Shown piece by piece: positions 37,914 through 45,557 of a stretch of DNA of 64,000 nt. Made by a program: the position numbers and the translations under genes. Numbering within the stretch: the first letter of the stretch is position 1; each line of letters starts with the position of its first letter. The stretch comes from an uncultured Flavobacteriales bacterium. Lineage in GTDB: Bacteria; Bacteroidota; Bacteroidia; Flavobacteriales; BACL11. The notes under the pieces were generated by a model that did not search any database, was not told the DNA's origin, and was given only the letters and a program-made list of their open reading frames with translations. The stretch is from assembly GCA_905181585.1 (NCBI GenBank), contig CAJIYG010000002.1:248001-312000 (forward strand), written 5' to 3'.

Positions 37914-39110
37914 ATGAATATTGCAGTTATAGGAGCAGGGGCAGCAGGTTTTATGGCTGCCATAACTGCAAAAGAAAATAATCCAACTGCTTATGTTACG
38001 ATTTTTGAAAAATCTTCCAAAATATTATCAAAAGTACTTGTTTCAGGAGGAGGGAGATGTAATGTAACGCACAAATCTGATAGTATTAGTAGCCTGATTA
38101 AAAATTATCCCAGAGGAAAAAACAAATTAAAAACACCTTTTAATATATTTGATAATAAAGATACGGTCAAATGGTTTAAAAACAGAAATGTTAATCTTAA
38201 GACTGAGATTGACAACAGAATGTTTCCCGTATCAAATACATCTAAAACAATTTATGATTGTCTTTTAGATAATTCAAAAAAATTAAATATAAAACTTAAA
38301 TGCTCTAGTAAATTAGAAAATATAATAATTGATTCACAAAATAATATTGAAATTATTATAAATAGTGAGAAAATAATTTGTGATAAATTAATAATTGCAA
38401 TGGGTGGGTTTTCAAAAGAGAATTCTTTCAAAATTTTTAAATCTATTGGATATAATATTATTCCTCCAGTTCCTTCATTATTTACTTTTAAAGTTAAAAA
38501 TGATAGTATTACTTCGTTAATGGGCGTAAGTGTTAAAAATGTAACTTCCTCGATACAGGGCACTAAATTTAAGCAATCAGGAGACATTCTTATTACTCAT
38601 TGGGGATTTAGTGGCCCATCTATTCTAAAACTTTCTTCTTTTGCAGCAAGATTATTATCTGATATGAATTATGATTTTAATATACAAATAAATTGGATTT
38701 CAAAAAATGAAGAGTTAGCAAGAGAAGATTTAAAAAAATTTATATCATCAAACTCTTTAATTACAAATAATATTCCTTTTAATATCCCAAAAAGACTTTG
38801 GGAGAATTTATTAATTAAAAACGATATAAATTTTAAAACTATATGGTCTGATTTAAAATCAAAACAATTAAATAAATTAGTTAATAGTATTGTGAATGAT
38901 GAGTACCATATTTTAGGCAAAACTACATTTAAAGAAGAGTTTGTTACATGTGGTGGGATAGATTTAGAAAATATAGATATGAATAGAATGCAAAGTAAAT
39001 TACATTCTAACATATATTTTGCAGGTGAAATTTTAAATATTGATGCAATTACCGGTGGTTTTAATTTTCAAGCTGCTTGGACAACGGGATATATAGCAGG
39101 AATTAATTAA
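37914..39110 (+). CDS. FAD-dependent oxidoreductase of the BaiN/HI0933 (YhiN) family
   Basis: A 398-residue flavoprotein. It opens with the dinucleotide-binding motif IAVIGAGAAGFMAA, then KVLVSGGGRCNVTH, the family signature; MGGFSKENSF, ILITHWGFSGPSIL and the C-terminal CGGIDLENIDMNRMQSK, IYFAGEILNIDAITGGFNFQAAW complete the picture. The family includes BaiN, reported as a bile acid reductase in a gut clostridium; most members, including this one, have no known substrate. It starts 26 bases after typA and precedes the ABC-F gene by 7 bases. Confidence 0.88.
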   Translation: MNIAVIGAGAAGFMAAITAKENNPTAYVTIFEKSSKILSKVLVSGGGRCNVTHKSDSISSLIKNYPRGKNKLKTPFNIFDNKDTVKWFKNRNVNLKTEIDNRMFPVSNTSKTIYDCLLDNSKKLNIKLKCSSKLENIIIDSQNNIEIIINSEKIICDKLIIAMGGFSKENSFKIFKSIGYNIIPPVPSLFTFKVKNDSITSLMGVSVKNVTSSIQGTKFKQSGDILITHWGFSGPSILKLSSFAARLLSDMNYDFNIQINWISKNEELAREDLKKFISSNSLITNNIPFNIPKRLWENLLIKNDINFKTIWSDLKSKQLNKLVNSIVNDEYHILGKTTFKEEFVTCGGIDLENIDMNRMQSKLHSNIYFAGEILNIDAITGGFNFQAAWTTGYIAGIN

Positions 39111-39117
39111 ATAATTT

Positions 39118-40986
39118 ATGAATTTACTTTCAGTTGAAAATTTATCAAAAAGTTATGGAGAGAAGTCTCTATTTAAAGATATTAGCTTTGGCCTTTCAAA
39201 AGGAGATAAGTTTGGATTGATTGCTAATAATGGTGTTGGTAAGTCAACATTATTAAAAATACTGTGTGGCAAAGATTATTCGGATGATGGAAGTTTTATA
39301 TACAGAAGTGGTTGTAGAACTTCGTATTTAGAACAGAATCCAAATTTCGATAAGTATACATCCATTAAAGAATTAATAAATGATGATGAAAATCATATTA
39401 TTAAACTGAAATTAAACTATAAAAAAGCTATTTCGTTAAATAAGGACAAAAATAATAGCAACACATTAAAAAACATTGATGACTTAACTTTAGAAATGGA
39501 TAGATTCCAAGCTTGGAATTATGAAGATAGATATAAAGCTATGTTAGAGAGATTTAATTTCAAAGATCTAAATCAAGATATCACAAAACTTTCTGGAGGA
39601 CAAAAAAAAAGATTATCTCTAGTTTCAATATTAATGGAAGATGCTGATATTATATTTTTAGATGAGCCAACAAATCACTTAGACGTAAGTATGATTGAAT
39701 GGTTAGAAAAATTTTTACAGAAACAAAATATTACTTTGCTAATGATTACTCACGATCGATACTTTCTTGAAAGAGTTACTAATCATATCATCGAACTTGA
39801 TGGAAATAACATATACCACCATAAAGGAAACTATAATTATTTTTTGGAGAAAAGATTAGAGAGAAAAAATAATTTACATACAGAAGTAGATAAAGCTAAG
39901 AAATTAATGAAAAAGGAGTTGGAGTGGTTACGTAGATCTCCAAAGGCTAGAACTAAAAAGTCAAAATCTAGAATTGATAGCTTTTATAAAATTGAATCAA
40001 AAGCAAAAACTAAGACAACTTCTAAAGAACTTAATATTGATATTAAGATGAATAGGATAGGAGGAAAAGTTTTAGAATTAATTAATGTTTCAAAATCTTA
40101 CAATAATATTAAAATCATTAAAAATTTTAATTATGTTTTTAAAAAAGGAGAAAGAATTGGCATAGTTGGAGGAAATGGTGTTGGAAAAAGTACGTTTCTC
40201 AACGTTTTGACACAAATTCAATCAATTGATTCTGGCAAAGTAGTTATTGGCGAAACAATTAGATATGGATATTTTACTCAAGATGGTATTCAATTTGATG
40301 ATGAGATAAGAGTTATTGATTGTCTGAAAAACATAGCTGATTATATTGTTATGTCAAACAGCAAAAAGATCAGTGCATCACAGCTATTAGAACATTTCTT
40401 GTTTGACAGAAACCTTCAAAACACAAGAGTTAAAAGCTTAAGTGGGGGTGAAAAAAGAAGATTGTATTTATTAACTATTTTAATAAAAAATCCAAATTTT
40501 TTAATTTTAGATGAGCCAACAAATGATTTAGATATATTAACTTTAAGCAAATTAGAAGATTTTCTAACAGATTATGAAGGATGCATAATAATTGTTTCTC
40601 ATGATAGGTATTTTATGGATAAATTAGTTGATCATTTATTTATCTTTGAAGGAGACGGAATAATTAATAATATTTATAGTACATATTCAGAATATAGAGA
40701 AAATTTAAATACTCAAAAGTTAGAATTTAAAAAAATTCAGCACAAAGAAAAAAATTCTTTAAAACTGGAAAAAAAGAACGAAAAAATTTCCTATAAAATT
40801 AAATTTGAACTAGAGAAATTAGAGAAGGAAATTAATGAACTAGAAAATAAGAAGAAAGTACTAGAATTAGAAATTTGTCAAACTAATATTAATCACAACG
40901 ACCTAATTAATAAAAGTAACGAGCTTGGAATTATAATTAAACAATTAAATGACAAAGAAGATAGATGGATATTATTAAATGATTAA
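39118..40986 (+). CDS. ABC-F family ATPase, Uup-like
   Basis: A 622-residue soluble protein with two ABC ATPase domains and no membrane segments. Domain one: Walker A GLIANNGVGKSTLL, signature LSGGQKKRLS and Walker B IIFLDEPTNHLD. The linker (about residues 245-310) contains WLRRSPKARTKKSKSRI. Domain two: GIVGGNGVGKSTFL, LSGGEKRRLYLL, FLILDEPTNDLD. The last 85 residues (KLEKKNEKISYKIKFELEKLEKEINELE in pieces) form a coiled coil as in Uup, which binds DNA junctions and ribosomes in E. coli. ABC-F proteins act on the ribosome E site; Uup is the closest namesake. It is the last gene of the typA run. Confidence 0.9.
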   Translation: MNLLSVENLSKSYGEKSLFKDISFGLSKGDKFGLIANNGVGKSTLLKILCGKDYSDDGSFIYRSGCRTSYLEQNPNFDKYTSIKELINDDENHIIKLKLNYKKAISLNKDKNNSNTLKNIDDLTLEMDRFQAWNYEDRYKAMLERFNFKDLNQDITKLSGGQKKRLSLVSILMEDADIIFLDEPTNHLDVSMIEWLEKFLQKQNITLLMITHDRYFLERVTNHIIELDGNNIYHHKGNYNYFLEKRLERKNNLHTEVDKAKKLMKKELEWLRRSPKARTKKSKSRIDSFYKIESKAKTKTTSKELNIDIKMNRIGGKVLELINVSKSYNNIKIIKNFNYVFKKGERIGIVGGNGVGKSTFLNVLTQIQSIDSGKVVIGETIRYGYFTQDGIQFDDEIRVIDCLKNIADYIVMSNSKKISASQLLEHFLFDRNLQNTRVKSLSGGEKRRLYLLTILIKNPNFLILDEPTNDLDILTLSKLEDFLTDYEGCIIIVSHDRYFMDKLVDHLFIFEGDGIINNIYSTYSEYRENLNTQKLEFKKIQHKEKNSLKLEKKNEKISYKIKFELEKLEKEINELENKKKVLELEICQTNINHNDLINKSNELGIIIKQLNDKEDRWILLND

Positions 40987-41327
40987 CAAATTCTTATTTA
41001 ATAAGTATAAATACAGATCTTAATCAGCTCATGAAAAACAGGTGTTTTAAATTATAAATTTCAATGTTAATAAATATTGTTTTTTAATTGTGATAAGTCG
41101 TTTTAATCGAAAATATAAGGTCTTATATTTGTGGTAGTTCTTTACTAAAACGATAATAAATCTTTAGCTAGATTATTAAAAAAAGATGTTTTTTAAACAC
41201 ATATAATTACACTTTATAACTGCTTCTCTTGTTATAATCCCTGTGAAATTAATATATTATTAAACAGTTTTATGATATTATCATTTAAGTAAGTTCATAA
41301 CATTTATTAATTTTTAAATATTTAAAT
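40987..41327 (+). other. Intergenic leader region upstream of nrdBA (341 bases)
   Basis: No protein-coding potential is seen. It contains a -7-like box with an overlapping palindrome (listed separately) and, further down, an inverted repeat TTATAAC/GTTATAA at 41214-41220 and 41231-41237 with a 10-base loop. If the promoter at 41124 is used, the mRNA leader would be about 190 bases, unusually long for this window. I do not recognise a known riboswitch. Confidence 0.5.
41111..41131 (+). promoter_or_regulatory. Palindrome overlapping a -7 promoter element upstream of nrdBA (putative operator)
   Basis: AAATATAAG GT CTTATATTT is a perfect inverted repeat with 9-base arms and a 2-base centre (41111-41130). 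Its right arm overlaps TATATTTG (41124-41131), a match to the Bacteroidota -7 element. A dimeric repressor bound here would cover the promoter. The palindrome does not match the NrdR box pattern closely, and I see no second copy at the spacing usual for NrdR boxes. Confidence 0.4.
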
Positions 41328-42302
41328 ATGGGTATATTTGACTACCGAAGAAACTACAAACCTTTTGAATATCCTGAGGTTACCGACTTTACTGATGCTA
41401 TAAATAAATCTTTTTGGGTTCACTCTGAAGTAGATTTTACTGCAGACACACAAGATTTTTTATCTCATTTGGACGAAGTAGAACAAAACGCAGTAAAAAA
41501 TGCATTACTGGCAATTGCTCAAATTGAAGTTAACGTTAAGACATTTTGGGGTGATCTTTACACACACCTGCCAAAGCCTGAGTTCAATGGCTTGGGTAGT
41601 ACTTTTGCTGAGTGTGAATTTCGACACTCTGAAGCTTATTCAAGATTGTTAGAGGTTTTAGGTTATAATGATGAATTTGAAGATCTAATAAAGATACCTG
41701 TTATAAAGGAAAGAGTAGATTACTTATCTTCTGCGTTATCAAATTCAAAATCTGACGACAAAGAAGAGTATGCCATATCGCTAATCTTATTTTCTATTTT
41801 AATAGAAAATGTTTCACTTTTTAGTCAATTTGCTATAATCTTATCATTTACAAGATTTAAAGGACACATGAAAAATGTTAGTAACATTATTGCATGGACT
41901 TCAATAGATGAACAACTTCATGCAAATGCTGGTATTTATATAATAAACAAAATTAAAGAAGAATATCCAGAATTTTTTAATAAAAAAACTCTGGATAAAA
42001 TAAGAAAAGTAGTTGAAGAGTCAATCGAAATTGAAAGTAAGTTACTAGATTGGATTTTTGAAAAGGGTGATTTAGAATTTGTTACAAAAAAAGATCTATT
42101 AAACTTTATGAAATATCGTGCTGATGAAAGCTTAGTTCAAATAGGTATTGATAAAGTTTTTAATGTATCCTACGACGATTATCAACCGATGGCATGGTTT
42201 GAAAATGAAGTTTTTTCAAATAGCATGGACGATTTCTTTGCAAAAAGACCAGTTGAATATACAAAACACGATAAAAGCATAACTGCTCTAGACTTATTTT
42301 AA
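41328..42302 (+). CDS. nrdB: Class I ribonucleotide reductase beta subunit NrdB
   Basis: NrdB houses the metal centre and radical that start deoxyribonucleotide synthesis. The 324-residue protein has both E-x2-H metal-binding motifs: E97 and H100 in ECEFRHSEAYSR, and the later DEQLHANAG; E67 in AQIEVNV and a glutamate in LIENVSLFSQF are the other likely ligands. The residue equivalent to the radical tyrosine is kept (Y104). The first ligand position is glutamate rather than the aspartate of E. coli NrdB. The C-terminal KSITALDLF is like the tail that docks into NrdA. It precedes nrdA by 18 bases, reversed from the enterobacterial order but usual in several Bacteroidota. Confidence 0.95.
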   Translation: MGIFDYRRNYKPFEYPEVTDFTDAINKSFWVHSEVDFTADTQDFLSHLDEVEQNAVKNALLAIAQIEVNVKTFWGDLYTHLPKPEFNGLGSTFAECEFRHSEAYSRLLEVLGYNDEFEDLIKIPVIKERVDYLSSALSNSKSDDKEEYAISLILFSILIENVSLFSQFAIILSFTRFKGHMKNVSNIIAWTSIDEQLHANAGIYIINKIKEEYPEFFNKKTLDKIRKVVEESIEIESKLLDWIFEKGDLEFVTKKDLLNFMKYRADESLVQIGIDKVFNVSYDDYQPMAWFENEVFSNSMDDFFAKRPVEYTKHDKSITALDLF

Positions 42303-42320
42303 TAAACAAGAAATTTTAAC

Positions 42321-43970
42321 ATGATGGAAAGATATTGGTGGAAAAACTCAGAAAGTGATCAAATTTTAAATAGGGGTTATCTACTACAGGGTGAATCTGT
42401 AGAAGGAGCAATTGATAGAATTTGCTCAGCAGCAGCAAAAAATCTATATAGACCTGAACTAAAAGAAGCCTTTAAAGAAATGGTTGAAAGAGGATGGATG
42501 AGTTTAAGTTCTCCTATATGGGCAAACATGGGTACAGAAAGAGGCTTACCTATTTCATGTTTTAATGTTCATGTACCTGATAGAATAGAAGATATAACAC
42601 ACAAACTCGGCGAAGTTATTATGCAAACTAAAATAGGAGGGGGTACGTCTGGCTATTTTGGCGCAATGAGGGAAAGAGGTAGTGCTGTTAAAGATAATGG
42701 AAAGAGTAGTGGTGCTGTTAGCTTTATGAAACTATTTGACACTACAATGGACACAATTTCACAAGGAGGAGTTAGAAGAGGAGCTTTTGCGGCCTATTTA
42801 GATATAGATCATCCAGACATTGAAGAATTCATGGCTATCAAAAGTATTGGAAGTCCGATACAAAATTTATTTTACGCCGTTTGTGTTCCAGATTATTGGT
42901 TAAACGAGATGATTGAAGGTGACATGGATAAAAGAAAAATATGGGCAAAAGTTCTTGAAAATCGTCAACAGAAAGGATTACCTTATATATTTTTCACTGA
43001 TAATGTAAACAGAAACAAACCACAAGTTTACAAAGACAAAAATATGATGATTAATGCTAGTAACCTTTGTTCTGAAATAGCGCTACCATCAAGTAAAGAC
43101 GAATCATTTATTTGTTGTCTATCATCATTAAACCTAGAAATGTATGATGAATGGAAAGATACAGAAACAGTTAAATTAGCAGTATATTTTTTAGATGCAG
43201 TTCTTGAAGAATTCATCAAAAAAACTGAAGGGAATTATTATTTAGAAAATGCAAATCGTTTTGCAAAAAGACACAGAGCATTAGGATTAGGTGTGCTAGG
43301 CTGGCATTCATATCTACAAAGAAATATGATACCATTTGAAGGAATGGAAGCTAAACAACTTACAACAAAAATATTCAAAGACATACACGAAAAATCTGAA
43401 AAAGCTACAGTTGAACTTGCAAGAATCTATGGAGAACCTGAGGTGTTAGAAGGATATGGAAGAAGGAATACAACATTAATGGCAATAGCCCCAACAACTT
43501 CTTCATCAGCAATATTAGGTCAAACATCACCGGGTATAGAACCAATGTACAGTAATTATTATAAAGCTGGCCTTGCAAAAGGAAACTTTATGAGGAAAAA
43601 TAAATATCTTCAAAAACTTTTAGTTGAAAAAGATCTTGATAATGAAGAAGTTTGGCGAAGCATAATGCTTAACAATGGAAGTGTAAATCATATAAAGCAA
43701 TTATCAGATAATGAAAAAAATGTTTTTAAAACATTTAAAGAAATAAGTCAATTAGAAATCATACAACAAGCTTCAATTAGACAAAAATATATTGATCAAG
43801 CACAAAGTCTAAATTTAAATATTCCAGCTAATTTACCAGTAAAAGATGTAAATAACCTAATAATAGAAGCATGGAAATTAGGTGTCAAGACATTGTATTA
43901 TCAAAGAAGTCAAAGTGTTTCAAAAGAAATGGTAACTAATCTTGTTTCATGCAGTAGCTGTGAAGGCTAA
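42321..43970 (+). CDS. nrdA: Ribonucleotide reductase alpha subunit NrdA, short form
   Basis: NrdA reduces ribonucleoside diphosphates. The active-site cysteines are visible: C80 (PISCFNVHV), C250 in NLCSE (thiyl radical, N-x-C-x-E) and C265/C266 in ICCLSSLNL; the C-terminal redox pair lies in CSSCEG (C544, C547). Other motifs: GGTSGYFGAMRERGS, SQGGVRRGAFAAYLDIDHPDIEEF, GLGVLGWHSYLQ and APTTSSSAILGQTSPGIEPM. At 549 residues it is much shorter than E. coli NrdA and lacks an N-terminal ATP-cone, so the usual dATP inhibition at an overall activity site is probably absent. A second ATG codon follows the first directly (MMERYWW), so the start could be 3 bases later. It ends in a 4-base interlocking overlap with the convergent peptidase gene. 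Confidence 0.95.
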   Translation: MMERYWWKNSESDQILNRGYLLQGESVEGAIDRICSAAAKNLYRPELKEAFKEMVERGWMSLSSPIWANMGTERGLPISCFNVHVPDRIEDITHKLGEVIMQTKIGGGTSGYFGAMRERGSAVKDNGKSSGAVSFMKLFDTTMDTISQGGVRRGAFAAYLDIDHPDIEEFMAIKSIGSPIQNLFYAVCVPDYWLNEMIEGDMDKRKIWAKVLENRQQKGLPYIFFTDNVNRNKPQVYKDKNMMINASNLCSEIALPSSKDESFICCLSSLNLEMYDEWKDTETVKLAVYFLDAVLEEFIKKTEGNYYLENANRFAKRHRALGLGVLGWHSYLQRNMIPFEGMEAKQLTTKIFKDIHEKSEKATVELARIYGEPEVLEGYGRRNTTLMAIAPTTSSSAILGQTSPGIEPMYSNYYKAGLAKGNFMRKNKYLQKLLVEKDLDNEEVWRSIMLNNGSVNHIKQLSDNEKNVFKTFKEISQLEIIQQASIRQKYIDQAQSLNLNIPANLPVKDVNNLIIEAWKLGVKTLYYQRSQSVSKEMVTNLVSCSSCEG

Positions 43971-45466
43971 TTAAGATCATATATATCAGAATATTTTTTA
44001 GTTACATATTCCATAAAATATTTAAAATTTAGTTCTTCTCCAGTAATTTTTTTACAAAGTTCATTTGCATCATATTTTTCACCGTATCTATGAATATTAT
44101 TCCTTAACCAATCTAATAACTCAGAAGTATCTCCTTTTAGAATTTTATTTTCAATGTTATCAATTTCATCTGATGCTTTATTAAAAAACTGAGCAGCATA
44201 AAAACTACCTAAGGTATAAGTTGGAAAGTATCCAAAACTCCCATGGGACCAATGAATATCTTGTAATACTCCTACAGAATCACTTGGGACTTTAATTCCT
44301 AAATATTTATAGTATTTTTCATTCCAAATTGATTGAAGATCTTTTACATTAATACTTCCTTCAATTAATCCTTTTTCTATTTCAAATCTAATAAGAACAT
44401 GTAAATGATAAGTAAGTTCATCTGCATTAGTTCTAATTAAAGATGGCTTTACATTATTTGTAGCTTTATAAAATTTCTCAAAATCAATATTTTTTAATTT
44501 ATCTGGAAATAAGGATTTTAAAGAAGAGAAATTATTTTTCCAATATTCTAAACTTCGACCAACATGATTCTCCCAAAGTCTTGATTGTGATTCATGTATT
44601 CCTAATGAAACAGAGTTACCCAGTGGAGTACCATAGTTCTCAGATAATATGCCTTGCTCGTACAATGCATGACCACCTTCATGAATACAGCTCCAAATCA
44701 TTTCAGAGAGATTATTTTCATCAATTCTCGTTGTTACACGAGTATCTTCAGGAGAAAAATGAGATGAAAAGGGGTGGGCAGAAATATCTTGACGACCAGA
44801 ATCAAAATCATAACCCATTTGTTTTAATAATTTTATACCAAAATCCCATTGTTTATTCTTTTCAAAGAATTGATAGAAAAAGGAATCATCTACATTATTA
44901 TTATGAGATATTCTTTTAATAAAAGGCACAAGTTTATTTTTTACATCATCAAAAATCAAATCTATATCTGAAGTTTTTAAATTTGGTTCATATTCATCTA
45001 ATAATGCGTCATATGGGTGCTCATCATAACCAAGTAACTCACATTCTTCTCTTCTTAAATCCACTAATTTTTCAAGTGAGTCCTGAAATAATTTATAATC
45101 ATTTTTATCTTTTGCAATTCTCCAATCATTAAAAGCTTTTGAAATTAATTTCGATTGCTTAACAATAAATTCTGTTGAATATTTTTTATTCTTTAAAAAT
45201 TGTTTTCTAGACAAATATATATTTCGTTTTTCATCAGAATTTAAAGAATCATCATTACTTAATTTTTCTAGTAACTTGCCATAATCATTATCTATTGACA
45301 ATTCGTAAGCAATTTTAGCTAGAGTGGTTAATTGTTGAGCTCTAAACTTACTTCCATTTTTGGGCATCTTAGTTTCTCTATCCCAACTTAAGACACTCAT
45401 AGACATCTGTATGTCATATATTTTTACTGAATAATTTCTATAATCCTTGTAATTTTCTAATTTCAT
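43967..45466 (-). CDS. M32 family metallo-carboxypeptidase (Taq type)
   Basis: A 499-residue cytoplasmic carboxypeptidase of family M32. The zinc motif HEGGHALYEQG (H262, E263 and H266) is followed by GIHESQSRLWENHVG with the third metal ligand, and the family's DVRVTTR-like DTRVTTRIDE and RTNADELTYHLHVLIRFEIEK blocks are present, as are the C-terminal DIHWSHGSFGYFPTYTLGS motifs. These enzymes remove single residues from peptide C-termini with broad specificity. There is no signal peptide, consistent with intracellular peptide turnover. It stands about 90 bases after the metzincin gene start region of the neighbouring operon, on the same strand. Confidence 0.95.
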   Translation of the reverse strand: MKLENYKDYRNYSVKIYDIQMSMSVLSWDRETKMPKNGSKFRAQQLTTLAKIAYELSIDNDYGKLLEKLSNDDSLNSDEKRNIYLSRKQFLKNKKYSTEFIVKQSKLISKAFNDWRIAKDKNDYKLFQDSLEKLVDLRREECELLGYDEHPYDALLDEYEPNLKTSDIDLIFDDVKNKLVPFIKRISHNNNVDDSFFYQFFEKNKQWDFGIKLLKQMGYDFDSGRQDISAHPFSSHFSPEDTRVTTRIDENNLSEMIWSCIHEGGHALYEQGILSENYGTPLGNSVSLGIHESQSRLWENHVGRSLEYWKNNFSSLKSLFPDKLKNIDFEKFYKATNNVKPSLIRTNADELTYHLHVLIRFEIEKGLIEGSINVKDLQSIWNEKYYKYLGIKVPSDSVGVLQDIHWSHGSFGYFPTYTLGSFYAAQFFNKASDEIDNIENKILKGDTSELLDWLRNNIHRYGEKYDANELCKKITGEELNFKYFMEYVTKKYSDIYDLN

Positions 45467-45557
45467 TATATAATTTTATATAAAATACAGTTGTCTTATA
45501 ATTAATATTATGTTAAATTGTAAATGATTGAATATCTCTTTTATTAGAAAAGATAAA

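Noticed and set aside
40987..41327. Cobalamin riboswitch or NrdR boxes upstream of nrdBA
   Set aside because: I could not find the B12-box core or a pair of NrdR-like 16-base palindromes.
44581..44919. Plus-strand frame of 112 codons inside the M32 peptidase gene
   Set aside because: Lies over the conserved zinc-site region of M32; the histidine-rich reading is a shadow.
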